From: Citrobacter rodentium NBRC 105723 = DSM 16636
GTDB taxonomy: Bacteria > Pseudomonadota > Gammaproteobacteria > Enterobacterales > Enterobacteriaceae
Assembly: GCF_021278985.1 (NCBI RefSeq)
Contig: NZ_CP082833.1
Coordinates: 868,001 to 932,000, forward strand
Length of the DNA stretch: 64,000 nt
Reading direction: 5' to 3'
The notes below the pieces were generated by a model. The model made no database searches, had not been told where the DNA came from, and saw nothing but the letters and a program-made list of their open reading frames with translations. Shown here in pieces: positions 43,027-52,362 of this stretch. Numbering within the stretch: the first letter of the stretch is position 1; every line of letters begins with the position of its first letter. Both the position numbers and the translations under genes were made by a program.

Positions 43027-44265
43027 TTACTCTGTCGGGACCAGTCTGGGGGTGATAAAGACCACCAGTTCCCGACGCTCATTTTCCTTCCCGTCGTGGC
43101 GAAAGAGCTGCCCAAGCCAGGGAATATCGCCCAGCAGCGGCACGCTCTCCTGCCCGCGTTTATTTTTGCGCGAAAAAATGCCGCCCAGCGCCAGCGTTTC
43201 ACCGCTTTTTACCTCAACCTGAGTGTCTATCTCCTGTTTGTCGATAGCCAGCACCTCGCCGTCCGCCTGTTGCAGGACCTGCCCCGGCATGTTCTGGCTG
43301 ATATGCAATTTGAGGCGAATCCGCCCCTTTTGCAGCACTACCGGCGTCACCTCCATCCCCAGCACCGCCTCTTTAAACTCCACCGACGTGGCACCGCTTT
43401 CGCCACTGGAGACCTGATAGGGGATCTCGCTGCCCTGCTTGATGCTGGCGGGCTGTAAGTGGGAGGCCAGCAGGCGCGGGCTGGCGATAATATCAAGCTG
43501 CTGCTTTTGCTCCAGCGCGGAAAGCTCCAGATCCAGCAGCCGCCCATCGATTCGGCCAATGTTAAAGCCGACGCGCGTGGTCGCCGCGGCGACAGAGAGA
43601 TCGCTGCCAAGGGTGGACACATCCCCCACCGCGCCGGTACTTTGCGCCTCTGCCAGCGTCCACTTTACCCCCAGCTCACGCAGGCTTTTCTCGTTAATGG
43701 TCACAATATGCGCCGCCAGTTCAACCTGCCCGACGGGAAGATCCATTTGCGCCGCCCACTGCTCCAGCAGCGTGAGCGTCGGCGGCGTGTCTCTGATTAG
43801 CAGCCGGTTAGTTCGCGTATCCACCGTCATATTGCCCCGGGCGCTCAGCAGCTTTTGCCCAGCTTTCGCCAGCTCAGCGGCGTCGGCGTAATGCAACGTG
43901 ATGTGCCGGTTTTCCAGCGGCAGGCTGGCCTCCCGCCTCGCGTTCTCCGCCTGCAGGCGCGCCGCTTCGTCACGCTGCCAGTTCGCGGAATGGACGTGGA
44001 TGATGGCCTCCTCCTGGCGCAGAACCAGTCCGGCGCTGCTGGCCACCGTCTGTAGCGCCTGCTTCCAGGGAACATCTCTCAGGCGCAGCGATACCACGCC
44101 GCTGACATCCGGCGCAACCACCAGATTACGCCGTTCCTGCTCCGCAAGCGCCTGAAGCACCTGGGCAACCGGAACCTCATCCACCACCAGCGTCACGTTT
44201 TGCGCTTTTCCGGCCAGTACCGGGTGCAGAACGGCTATCAGCGCCGCCAGTATCCATCGCCTCAT
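43027..44265 (-). CDS. hofQ: Secretin-like DNA uptake protein HofQ
   Basis: Outer-membrane secretin homologue (ComE/PilQ-like) of the competence-related hof cluster; in E. coli hofQ is needed for use of DNA as a nutrient. 412 residues from ATG 44265 (MRRWILAALIAVLHPVLAGK, signal peptide); a TTG one codon earlier is not needed. N-terminal STN-type domain (about 25-75), N-domains, then the secretin C-terminal domain with VEVKSGETLALGGIF and the end RRELVVFITPRLV. It overlaps the end of hofP by 89 bases. Transport of DNA is not shown by sequence. Confidence 0.93.
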   Translation of the reverse strand: MRRWILAALIAVLHPVLAGKAQNVTLVVDEVPVAQVLQALAEQERRNLVVAPDVSGVVSLRLRDVPWKQALQTVASSAGLVLRQEEAIIHVHSANWQRDEAARLQAENARREASLPLENRHITLHYADAAELAKAGQKLLSARGNMTVDTRTNRLLIRDTPPTLTLLEQWAAQMDLPVGQVELAAHIVTINEKSLRELGVKWTLAEAQSTGAVGDVSTLGSDLSVAAATTRVGFNIGRIDGRLLDLELSALEQKQQLDIIASPRLLASHLQPASIKQGSEIPYQVSSGESGATSVEFKEAVLGMEVTPVVLQKGRIRLKLHISQNMPGQVLQQADGEVLAIDKQEIDTQVEVKSGETLALGGIFSRKNKRGQESVPLLGDIPWLGQLFRHDGKENERRELVVFITPRLVPTE

Positions 44266-44581
44266 CAACCTCTCCTTGTCTTAGCCACCGCCATTGCTGC
44301 GGATCGCAGCCGTTGCCGGTATTCACTGTCAGCTCCTGTTCATCAAGCCGGATTACCGTCCAGCCGGTATCCAGTACGTCATGCAGTTCAACGCGCCGCC
44401 ATCGTCGTTCGCCGTCACGTAGCAGACCAATGCTCCGCCCTCCCTTGCCGACGATGCCCTGGTAGCGCCACTGCGTCAGCTCTGCGCAATGGCAACCATC
44501 CTCCGGCTGACGAAACGGATCGCGCATTCCGGTCAGCATCAGCAGCGACAGGACGGCCAGCAACCAGCGCCGGTTAGTCAT
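44177..44581 (-). CDS. hofP: HofP family protein
   Basis: 134-residue PilP-like protein with an N-terminal membrane anchor (MTNRRWLLAVLSLLMLTGMR) and the DPFRQPEDGC and QWRYQGIVG segments shared with E. coli HofP. The last 89 bases overlap the start of hofQ in another frame. Sequence is more divergent from E. coli than the housekeeping neighbours, as for the whole hof cluster. The role is inferred as inner-membrane alignment of a pilus-like machine. Confidence 0.87.
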   Translation of the reverse strand: MTNRRWLLAVLSLLMLTGMRDPFRQPEDGCHCAELTQWRYQGIVGKGGRSIGLLRDGERRWRRVELHDVLDTGWTVIRLDEQELTVNTGNGCDPQQWRWLRQGEVDEAMDTGGADSRSAPGTGRKSAKRDAGGG

Positions 44582-45029
44582 GCAGGGATTCCAGCGTAAG
44601 GGTCACCAGCAGTTCGTTCTTCTCCATCGCCAGTGAAAAACCGTTTACCGACACTCCTCGCTCCGCCAGATACGCAAACAGCGACGGAACCGCCTCCCAG
44701 CCTCCACGCAGCGCCAGTTCGCCGCCCTGTTCCGACGGCTGCCAGCGCCGCAGCTGTAGTCCCGGCAAGGAAATGGCGAACGGTGAAAAAGGCGCATCGG
44801 GCGACGCCTCTGCTGACAGCCGCTCATCTTCGGTTGCCGCAAGGCGATACAGCGCAGGCCAGAGCTGACGATTCTCCATACGCAGCCGGTTCAGCGATTC
44901 ACTATTGGCGGTTGGTGAAGAAAACAGGCACCACGCCATAAGCGCGCTCAGTAATACTGTCCATCCCGTCCAGCAAAAAACGCGCGTCCGCGGCGTTAAC
45001 GCGCACCAGAGATCAATGAGCGCCGCCAT
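44574..45029 (-). CDS. hofO: HofO family protein
   Basis: 151-residue PilO-like inner-membrane protein from ATG 45029 (MAALIDLWCALTPRTRVFCW) with one membrane segment (about 15-37) and a periplasmic domain carrying QGGELALRGGWEAVPS, the stretch most like E. coli HofO. The start overlaps hofN by 17 bases and the end overlaps hofP by 8. The longer upstream reading lies entirely in hofN. Confidence 0.83.
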   Translation of the reverse strand: MAALIDLWCALTPRTRVFCWTGWTVLLSALMAWCLFSSPTANSESLNRLRMENRQLWPALYRLAATEDERLSAEASPDAPFSPFAISLPGLQLRRWQPSEQGGELALRGGWEAVPSLFAYLAERGVSVNGFSLAMEKNELLVTLTLESLHD

Positions 45030-45549
45030 CCGTTTCTCTCCATGCCAGCCGATAGTGAAATTGCCAGTATCCCTGCGCATCCTGTTGCGCTGCGCCGGTA
45101 TGGGTTATCCGCCACGCCTGCGAACCGCGCAGCATGGCCTCCAGCGCGCTCAATGCCGCAAAACTGAGCGTTTTTCCGCTCAGTTGCAGGCTATTCTGCT
45201 GATAGTCCATCTGTGTCAGCCAGGCCTGCGCGGGAAGGCGCCGGGCGAGATTTTCCAGTTCAGGCTGCCAGCGGCGGGTCGCGTTTCGCCGCGCCTCGCG
45301 GGTAATAATCTGCTGTAACCGTTGCTGGCGCGCCTCCAGACGCGGCTTCGCAGCGCCAAGCGCCGTCGTAAGCTGCCGTTCCGCTTCTGCAAGCACCGTA
45401 GCGATCTGCCCGTTTACGCCCTGAATGACGCCCCCGATCGCCATTATCGCCAGCGCCACCACCGCTGGCGCGCTGAACGCCAGGCACCAGAAATGCAGGC
45501 ACGCCCTGCGTCGTTGCTGTCGCCAGGGAAGAAAATTGACCGCGTACAT
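45013..45549 (-). CDS. hofN: HofN family protein
   Basis: 178-residue PilN-like protein. ATG 45549 begins MYAVNFLPWRQQRRRACLHF, where the NFLPWR motif is the PilN signature that binds the PilM-like HofM; the ATG overlaps the hofM stop by one base. One membrane segment follows (about 20-42), then a periplasmic coiled coil and the end GAAQQDAQGYWQFHYRL. An upstream ATG inside hofM would precede the signature by 31 residues and is rejected. Confidence 0.87.
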   Translation of the reverse strand: MYAVNFLPWRQQRRRACLHFWCLAFSAPAVVALAIMAIGGVIQGVNGQIATVLAEAERQLTTALGAAKPRLEARQQRLQQIITREARRNATRRWQPELENLARRLPAQAWLTQMDYQQNSLQLSGKTLSFAALSALEAMLRGSQAWRITHTGAAQQDAQGYWQFHYRLAWRETDGGAH

Positions 45550-46328
45550 TAACGAACCTCCCCCAGCGCCAGACCAAGCGCGATGGCGAAGGCATGACCT
45601 TCGGTCGGCACCGGAGGCTGACGTACTGAAACGGCCCGCCACGGATCGAATTGCGCCTGAGCGCAGAGCGCGACGCTATCCGGCGTAAGGGAAAGAGCGT
45701 CGATAAGGTCATCAATGGTCGCTATTTCCGCCCGCGTTTTTCGTCCCCAGGCATAACGCGTCGCCCACAGCCACTGCGCTTCATCGCACCAGACCAGGCA
45801 GGATTGCGTAGACGGCAGGAAAGGCAGCAGCCGCTGCAACGCGCTGGCATCCGGCGTAATGGCCGCCACCTGGATCTTCAGCGTTCTGGCAAGCGTGAGC
45901 AAAGTGGACACCTCTTTATCCTGGGCGGCAGTCACCGTAAATGCCGGGGTGAGCGCATCTTCGCTATAATCAAAACGCAGCGCATCCGGTTCCATATCCA
46001 TTTCGCGCGCCAGCGTTCCAGCCAGCCACGCCGTCTGCTCGCGCTCGCGAAGCGACATTGCCGGGCGGGGAAACGCCTTTTGTCGCGTACGACTGGAGGG
46101 AAAGGAGAGATGTACCTGATGGCGCTGCGGCAGTTCCCGGCTCCACACCCGGAGCACGTCGGCAAGCTGCTCCGGGTCGCGGATGCGTCCCTCCTGAATG
46201 ATTTTCGGCGCCAGCGGAATGCGCCACCAGCGCTGTAGCGACCAGCCTGAAGCGCCGCGCACGACGGCAACCGCCAGCGCTTCACGTTGTTGAATATGCA
46301 GGCCAATTTGCCAGATTCTGAAAGCCAT
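45549..46328 (-). CDS. hofM: HofM family pilus assembly protein (PilM-like)
   Basis: 259-residue actin-fold protein of the PilM group (MAFRIWQIGLHIQQREALAV), first gene of hofMNOPQ. Family segments FDPWRAVSVRQPP and FAIALGLALGEVR at the C-terminus are conserved with E. coli. It is divergent from mrcA across 120 bases. In E. coli the cluster is usually silent but responds to Sxy with CRP; I see no clear CRP-S site here. Confidence 0.9.
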   Translation of the reverse strand: MAFRIWQIGLHIQQREALAVAVVRGASGWSLQRWWRIPLAPKIIQEGRIRDPEQLADVLRVWSRELPQRHQVHLSFPSSRTRQKAFPRPAMSLREREQTAWLAGTLAREMDMEPDALRFDYSEDALTPAFTVTAAQDKEVSTLLTLARTLKIQVAAITPDASALQRLLPFLPSTQSCLVWCDEAQWLWATRYAWGRKTRAEIATIDDLIDALSLTPDSVALCAQAQFDPWRAVSVRQPPVPTEGHAFAIALGLALGEVR

Positions 46329-46448
46329 AGCTGATGATCTCCTTATCTCCCGTTACTCTTACGGGTATATCAATGCGTCAGGCTTGCCTTTATACTACCG
46401 CGCGGTTGTTTAGAAACTGCCCAAATGAAACTAAATGGGAAATCTCCA

Positions 46449-49001
46449 GTGAAGTTCGTAAAGTATTTATTGATCCTTGCAGTATGTTGCATCCTGCTGG
46501 GAGCAGGCTCGATTTATGGTCTGTACCGTTATATTGAGCCGCAATTGCCTGATGTCGCGACGTTGAAAGAGGTACGTCTGCAAATTCCAATGCAGGTGTA
46601 CAGCGCTGATGGCGAGTTGATCGCGCAATACGGCGAGAAGCGCCGTATTCCGGTTACGCTGAGCCAGATACCGCCGGAAATGGTCAAGGCGTTTATCGCG
46701 ACGGAAGACAGTCGTTTCTATGAGCATCACGGCGTTGACCCGGTGGGGATCTTCCGTGCGGCCAGCGTCGCGCTGTTCTCCGGCCACGCTTCGCAGGGGG
46801 CGAGTACCATTACGCAGCAGTTAGCGAGAAACTTCTTCCTCAGCCCGGAACGCACCCTGATGCGTAAAATTAAGGAAGTGTTCCTGGCGATCCGCATTGA
46901 GCAGATGCTGAACAAAGATGAGATCCTCGAACTTTATCTCAACAAAATCTACCTTGGCTACCGCGCCTATGGCGTCGGCGCCGCGGCGCAGGTCTACTTC
47001 GGTAAATCGATCGATCAGCTCACCTTAAGCGAAATGGCTGTCATCGCCGGCCTGCCGAAAGCGCCTTCGACGTTCAACCCGCTCTATTCGATGGACCGCG
47101 CGACGTCGCGCCGCAACGTGGTGCTCTCCCGTATGCTGAGCGAAGGCTACATTACCCAGGCGCAGTACGATGAGGCGCGTAATGCGCCAATCGACGCGAA
47201 CTACCACGCGCCGGAAATCGCCTTCTCCGCGCCGTATCTGTCGGAAATGGTGCGCCAGGAGATGTACGCCCGTTACGGCGAAAACGCCTATGAAGACGGG
47301 TATCGCATTTACACAACCATCACCCGCAAAGTTCAGCAGGCCGCACAGGAGGCGGTGCGCAATAACGTGCTGGACTACGACATGCGCCACGGCTATCGCG
47401 GTCCGGCGAACGTGCTGTGGAAAGTCGGGGAAGCCGCCTGGGACCCGAAAAAGATTATCGATACCCTGAAAGCCCTGCCGACCTACGGGCCGCTGCTACC
47501 GGCGGTGGTAACCAGCGCTAATCCGCAGGAAGCCACCGCGGCGCTGGCGGATGGCACGTCGGTCGCGCTGCGTATGGAGGGCATCCGGTGGGCGCGACCG
47601 TACCGTTCAGACACGCAGCAGGGTCCGACGCCGCGTAAAGTCACCGACGCTATCCAGACCGGTCAGCAAATCTGGGTCCGCAAGATGGGCGACGCCTGGT
47701 GGCTGGCGCAGGTGCCGGACGTAAACTCCGCGCTGGTGTCCATCAATCCGAAAGACGGCGCGGTGCTGGCGCTGGTGGGCGGCTTTGATTTCAACCAGAG
47801 CAAATTCAACCGCGCCACTCAGGCGCTGCGTCAGGTGGGCTCGAACATTAAGCCGTTCCTCTATACCGCCGCAATGGATAAGGGGCTGACGCTGGCGAGT
47901 ATGCTCAACGACGTGCCGATCTCCCGCTGGGATGCCGGCGCCGGGTCCGACTGGCGTCCGAAGAACTCCCCACCACAGTACGCCGGTCCGATTCGTCTGC
48001 GTCAGGGTCTGGGACAGTCGAAAAACGTGGTAATGGTGCGCGCGATGCGGGCGATGGGCGTGGATTACGCGGCCGAATATCTGCAACGTTTTGGCTTCCC
48101 GGCGCAAAATATTGTGCATACCGAATCTCTGGCGCTGGGCTCCGCCGCGTTCACCCCGATGCAGGTTGCACGCGGCTATGCGGTGATGGCGAACGGCGGC
48201 TTCCTGGTCGATCCTTATTTCATCAGCAAAATTGAAAACGACCAGAACGGTATTATTTTCGAAGCGAAGCCGAAGATTGCCTGCCCGGAATGCGATATCC
48301 CGGTCATTTACGGCGATACGCAGAAGTCTGACGTTCTTGAGAACAGTAACGTTGAGGACGTCGCGGTTTCCGGCGAGCAGCAAAACGCCGTCGTGCCGAT
48401 GCCGAAGCTGGAGCAGGCAAACCAGGCGCTGGTTGTGCAGACCGGCGCACAAGAATATGCGCCGCACGTGATTAACACCCCGCTGGCGTTTCTGATTAAG
48501 AGCGCGCTGAATACCAACATTTTTGGCGAACCGGGCTGGATGGGCACCGGCTGGCGCGCGGGTCGCGACCTTAAGCGTCACGACATCGGCGGTAAAACCG
48601 GCACCACCAACAGTTCGAAAGACGCTTGGTTCTCCGGCTACGGCCCGGGAGTCGTGACTTCAGTATGGATTGGCTTTGACGATCACCGGCGTGACCTTGG
48701 ACGCACCTCCGCTTCCGGCGCGATCAAAGATCAGATCTCCGGCTACGAAGGCGGCGCCAAAAGCGCGCAACCGGCGTGGGATGCCTATATGAAGGCGGTG
48801 CTGGAAGGCTTACCGGAAGAGCCGCTGACCCCGCCGCCGGGTATTGTGACGGTCAATATCGATCGCAACACCGGACAGCTGGCAAGCGGCGGCAACAGCC
48901 GCGCGGAATATTTTATTGAGGGCACCCAGCCCACGCAGCACGCGGTGCAGGAAGTGGGTACCACCATTATCGATAATGGCGAAACGCACGAACTGTTCTG
49001 A
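46449..49001 (+). CDS. mrcA: Penicillin-binding protein 1A
   Basis: Bifunctional class A PBP making and cross-linking peptidoglycan during elongation, activated by LpoA. The start taken is GTG 46449 (MKFVKYLLILAVCCILLGAG, 850 residues, as annotated in E. coli); an ATG eight codons earlier at 46425 is the alternative and neither has a strong ribosome site. A membrane anchor (6-26) is followed by the GT51 domain with catalytic Glu86 in IATEDSRFYEHHG and then the transpeptidase with VGSNIKPFLYT (Ser about 465), SKN and GGKTGTTNSSKD. A terminator follows. Confidence 0.96.
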   Translation: MKFVKYLLILAVCCILLGAGSIYGLYRYIEPQLPDVATLKEVRLQIPMQVYSADGELIAQYGEKRRIPVTLSQIPPEMVKAFIATEDSRFYEHHGVDPVGIFRAASVALFSGHASQGASTITQQLARNFFLSPERTLMRKIKEVFLAIRIEQMLNKDEILELYLNKIYLGYRAYGVGAAAQVYFGKSIDQLTLSEMAVIAGLPKAPSTFNPLYSMDRATSRRNVVLSRMLSEGYITQAQYDEARNAPIDANYHAPEIAFSAPYLSEMVRQEMYARYGENAYEDGYRIYTTITRKVQQAAQEAVRNNVLDYDMRHGYRGPANVLWKVGEAAWDPKKIIDTLKALPTYGPLLPAVVTSANPQEATAALADGTSVALRMEGIRWARPYRSDTQQGPTPRKVTDAIQTGQQIWVRKMGDAWWLAQVPDVNSALVSINPKDGAVLALVGGFDFNQSKFNRATQALRQVGSNIKPFLYTAAMDKGLTLASMLNDVPISRWDAGAGSDWRPKNSPPQYAGPIRLRQGLGQSKNVVMVRAMRAMGVDYAAEYLQRFGFPAQNIVHTESLALGSAAFTPMQVARGYAVMANGGFLVDPYFISKIENDQNGIIFEAKPKIACPECDIPVIYGDTQKSDVLENSNVEDVAVSGEQQNAVVPMPKLEQANQALVVQTGAQEYAPHVINTPLAFLIKSALNTNIFGEPGWMGTGWRAGRDLKRHDIGGKTGTTNSSKDAWFSGYGPGVVTSVWIGFDDHRRDLGRTSASGAIKDQISGYEGGAKSAQPAWDAYMKAVLEGLPEEPLTPPPGIVTVNIDRNTGQLASGGNSRAEYFIEGTQPTQHAVQEVGTTIIDNGETHELF

Positions 49002-49002
49002 C

Positions 49003-49030
49003 GAAAAAAGGCGCTCCGGCGCCTTTTTTG
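49003..49030 (+). terminator. Terminator of mrcA
   Basis: AAAAAAGGCGC-TCCG-GCGCCTTTTTTG, immediately after the mrcA stop, with a UUCG-type reversed loop (TCCG). Confidence 0.92.
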
Positions 49031-49047
49031 TTGTCGGGGTCGTATTG

Positions 49048-49253
49048 TTGCCGGATAGCGGCTACGCCTTATCCGGCCTACAAAACCTTACCCCCGTAGG
49101 CCCGGTAAGCGTCAGCGCCACCGGGCAAACCTGCCGGATGACGGCTACGCCTTATCCGGCCTACAAAACCTTATCCCCCGTAGGCCCGGTAAGCGTCAGC
49201 GCCACCGGGCAAACCTGCCGGATAGCGGCTACGCCTTATCCGGCCTACAAAAC
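49048..49253. repeat. Array of REP units between mrcA and nudE
   Basis: Three Y-type REPs at about 49051, 49134 and 49218 (GCCGGATAGCGGCTACGCC or GATGACGG variants with CTTATCCGGCCTACAAAACC). Between them lie two near-identical inverted units CCCGTAGGCCCGGTAAGCG..CAGCGCCACCGGGC. The period is 83-84 bases. It fills the gap between convergent mrcA and nudE. Confidence 0.92.
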
Positions 49254-49280
49254 CGGCGCTCTGCGGGTAAAGCCGCCAAT

Positions 49281-49841
49281 TTACAGCCTGCCCTGCCCCC
49301 TCAGCCATTCGCGCACCAGGAACAGCGCGCTCACGTTCCGCGCCTCGGTAAAGTCAGGGTCTTCCAGCAGATCCATCAGATGCGTCAGCGGCCAGCGGAC
49401 CTGCGGCAGCGGCTCAGGTTCATCTCCTTCCAGCGACTCCGGGTACAGGTCTTCCGCCACCACGATGTTCATTTTGCTGGAGAAATAAGAGGGCGCCATG
49501 CTGAGCTTTTTCAGAAACGTCAGATCCTTCGCGCCAAAGCCAACCTCTTCTTTCAGCTCCCGGTTCGCGGCTTCAAACACGCTTTCGCCGGGGTCAATCA
49601 ACCCTTTGGAAAAGCCCAGCTCGTAAGACTCCGTTCCTACTGCGTACTCACGAATCAGAATCAGATGATCGTCAACTATCGGCACAATCATTACCGCTTC
49701 ACGGTTAGAGGGGCGCATCCGTTCGTAAACGCGACGCACGCCGTTGCTGAACTCGAGATCCACACTTTCAACGCTGAACAGCCGCGACCGGGCGACCGTT
49801 TCAACATGCAGAATGGTGGGTTTTTGTAATGATTTGCTCAT
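49281..49841 (-). CDS. nudE: ADP compounds hydrolase NudE
   Basis: Nudix hydrolase acting on ADP-ribose, NADH and Ap3A. 186 residues from ATG 49841 (MSKSLQKPTILHVETVARSR), the E. coli length. The Nudix box (G-x5-E-x7-REUxEExGU) reads GLIDPGESVFEAANRELKEE plus VGF. The 11 codons upstream have no family support. It is divergent from igaA. Confidence 0.97.
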   Translation of the reverse strand: MSKSLQKPTILHVETVARSRLFSVESVDLEFSNGVRRVYERMRPSNREAVMIVPIVDDHLILIREYAVGTESYELGFSKGLIDPGESVFEAANRELKEEVGFGAKDLTFLKKLSMAPSYFSSKMNIVVAEDLYPESLEGDEPEPLPQVRWPLTHLMDLLEDPDFTEARNVSALFLVREWLRGQGRL

Positions 49842-50164
49842 CGTGGGAATCTTTGCCGTGGAATCTACCGTCATTGTGCGATATACGACACGGTTTCGGC
49901 AACGTGAATTGCCGTTTATTTACATTTATGTAACCTAATAAAAATATAATTCCTATTTCAAATTAAAAGTCAATAGGTTGAAATACGTCCAGGAATTTGC
50001 TGATATTCCGCTTTTGCGGGTTTTGCTATCATTTGCCTTCACTGGGATGCGCTGAAAATGCTCAAGTTCAACTCCATGCTTGCCGATAGCCAACCACAGA
50101 ATCACGTTTATTGTGACAGGGTGCGACTGACCACGCCTGACAGATTAAGTAAGATGGGAAAAGC
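49842..50164 (+). promoter_or_regulatory. nudE-igaA divergent intergenic region
   Basis: 323 bases: an AT-rich stretch (49915-49985) expected to hold the promoters, then TTCCGC-TTTTG-CGGG hairpin-like sequence near 50008-50022 and a leader of about 130 bases before igaA. No gene, REP or clear operator seen. Confidence 0.5.
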
Positions 50165-52297
50165 ATGAGCACCATTTTGATTTTTTTAGCGGCGCTACTG
50201 GTCGGTCTGTTTCTCGTCTGGTGGCGATACAAACTCCGCGCCAGGCGGCGAAAACTCCCATGGACGAACGCATTCTCAGACGCGGCAAGCCGTAAACTGA
50301 CGCCGGAAGAACGCAGCGCCGTTGAAAATTACCTCGAAAACCTGAGCCAAATTCAGCAGGTTCCCGGTCCGACGGGCGCCAGCACGGCCCCCGTATCCCT
50401 GGCGCTGAACGCCGAAAGCAATAACGTCATCATTCTGACCCACTCGATCACCCGTTACGGCATTACCACCGACGATCCGAATAAATGGCGCTATTATCTC
50501 GACTCCGTCGAGGTCCACCTGCCGCCGTTCTGGGAACAGTACATTAACGATGAAAATAACGTCGAGCTGATCCATACCGATACCCTGCCGCTGGTCATTT
50601 CCCTCAACGGTCATACTTTGCAGGAGTACATGCAGGAGGCGCGCGGCTATGCGTTGCAACCTGCCAGCTCCACCCAGGCGTCGATTCGCGGCGAAGAGAG
50701 CGAGCAGATCGAACTGCTGAATATTCGTCAGGAAACCCACGAGGAGTATGCGCTAAGCCGTCCTGCCGGATTCCGTGAAGCGTTGCTGATCGTCGCCTCC
50801 TTCCTGCTGTTTTTCTTCTGCCTGATTACGCCGGACGTTTTTGTGCCCTGGATAGTTGGCGGCGCCGTGCTGCTGCTGGCCGCCGGACTCTGGGGACTTT
50901 TCGCGCCACCGTCGAAAACCGCGCTGCGGGAAATCCACTGCCTGCGCGGTACGCCGCGTCGCTGGGGTCTGTTTGGCGAAAATAACCAGGAACAAATTAA
51001 CAATATTTCGCTTGGCATTATCGATCTGGTCTATCCGCCGCACTGGCAGCCGTGGATCGCGCAGGATCTGGGGCAGCAGACGGATATCGATATCTATCTG
51101 GATCGCCACGTCGTGCGTCAGGGCCGTTTTTTATCCCTCCATGACGAGGTAAAAAATTTCCCGCTCCAGCACTGGGTACGCAGTACCGTGATTGCCGGCG
51201 GCTCGCTGGTGGTGCTGCTGATGCTGCTGTTCTGCATCCCGCTGGATATGCCGATCAAGTTCACCCTGTCATGGATGAAAGGCGCGCAGACCGTTGAAGC
51301 GACAAGCGTTAAACAGCTTGAGCAATCCGGCGTGCGGGTGGGCGATACGCTGAATATTCGCGGCAAGGGCATGTGTAATATCCACGCTTCAGGCAGCTGG
51401 CGTCCGCAAACCAGTTCGCCGTTTACGCCATTTGACTGCTCGCAAATCATCTGGAACGACGCGGCGGCGCTGCCGTTGCCGGAGTCTGAGCTGGTCAACA
51501 AAGCCACCGCGCTTTCGCAGGCCGTCAATCGTCAGCTGCATCCCAAACCGGAAGATGACTCCCGGGTCAGCGCGGCGCTACGTTCAGCGATTCAAAAGTC
51601 GGGGATGGTGCTGATTGACGATTTTGGCGATATCGTTCTGAAAACCGCCGATTTATGCGCAGCGGAAGATGAATGCGTCCGTCTCAAAAACGCGCTGGTG
51701 AATCTGGGCAACGGCAAAGACTGGAACGCGCTGGTGAAACGCGCCAACGCGGGCAAGCTGGATGGCGTCAACGTCCTGCTGCGCCCCGTCAGCGCGGAGT
51801 CGCTTGATAATCTGGTCGCCACCTCGACGGCGCCTTTTATTGCCCGTGAAACGGCCCGCGCCGCCCAGTCGCTGAACAGCCCGGCGCCCGGCGGTTTTCT
51901 GATCGTCAGCGACGAAGGCAGCGAGCTTGTCGATCAGCCCTGGCCGTCGGTTTCGCTGTATGACTATCCGCCGCAGGAGCAGTGGAATGCTTTCCAGCGG
52001 CTGGCGCAGATGTTGATGAACACGCCGTTCAGCGCCGAAGGCATTGTCACCAGTATTTATACCGACGCCAACGGCACCCGCCACATCGGTTTGCACCGCA
52101 TTCCGGACCGTTCCGGCTTGTGGCGTTACCTCGGCACCACCCTGCTGATGCTGACGATGCTGACCAGCACCGTCTATAACGGCGTGCAGGCGTTCCGCCG
52201 CTATCAGCGCCATCGCACCCGCATGATGGAAATTCAGCAGTACTATGAAAGCTGCCTGAATCCAAAACTGATCGCCTCTTCGGAAAGCCTCATCTGA
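50165..52297 (+). CDS. igaA: Intracellular growth attenuator IgaA (YrfF)
   Basis: Inner-membrane brake on the Rcs envelope-stress phosphorelay, acting on RcsD; essential in wild-type Salmonella. 710 residues: an N-terminal membrane segment (2-20), cytosolic domain, two membrane segments near 205-245, a second cytosolic domain, a segment near 340-360, a large periplasmic domain with four Cys (CNIH, FDCSQ, LCAAEDEC) that form disulfides in Salmonella, and a last segment near 655. Length and sequence match YrfF. ATG 50165 is preceded by GATGGGAAAAGC. Confidence 0.96.
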   Translation: MSTILIFLAALLVGLFLVWWRYKLRARRRKLPWTNAFSDAASRKLTPEERSAVENYLENLSQIQQVPGPTGASTAPVSLALNAESNNVIILTHSITRYGITTDDPNKWRYYLDSVEVHLPPFWEQYINDENNVELIHTDTLPLVISLNGHTLQEYMQEARGYALQPASSTQASIRGEESEQIELLNIRQETHEEYALSRPAGFREALLIVASFLLFFFCLITPDVFVPWIVGGAVLLLAAGLWGLFAPPSKTALREIHCLRGTPRRWGLFGENNQEQINNISLGIIDLVYPPHWQPWIAQDLGQQTDIDIYLDRHVVRQGRFLSLHDEVKNFPLQHWVRSTVIAGGSLVVLLMLLFCIPLDMPIKFTLSWMKGAQTVEATSVKQLEQSGVRVGDTLNIRGKGMCNIHASGSWRPQTSSPFTPFDCSQIIWNDAAALPLPESELVNKATALSQAVNRQLHPKPEDDSRVSAALRSAIQKSGMVLIDDFGDIVLKTADLCAAEDECVRLKNALVNLGNGKDWNALVKRANAGKLDGVNVLLRPVSAESLDNLVATSTAPFIARETARAAQSLNSPAPGGFLIVSDEGSELVDQPWPSVSLYDYPPQEQWNAFQRLAQMLMNTPFSAEGIVTSIYTDANGTRHIGLHRIPDRSGLWRYLGTTLLMLTMLTSTVYNGVQAFRRYQRHRTRMMEIQQYYESCLNPKLIASSESLI

Positions 52298-52362
52298 TAA
52301 CATGACTGCGCGACGGGGTATGCTACCCTGTCGCGCAACGCGTTTTATTCTGGAGAGTTCCC

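Noticed and set aside
43077..43222. Apparent extra coding frames inside hofQ on the plus strand
   Set aside because: Short shadows without start signals; the secretin frame is continuous and conserved.
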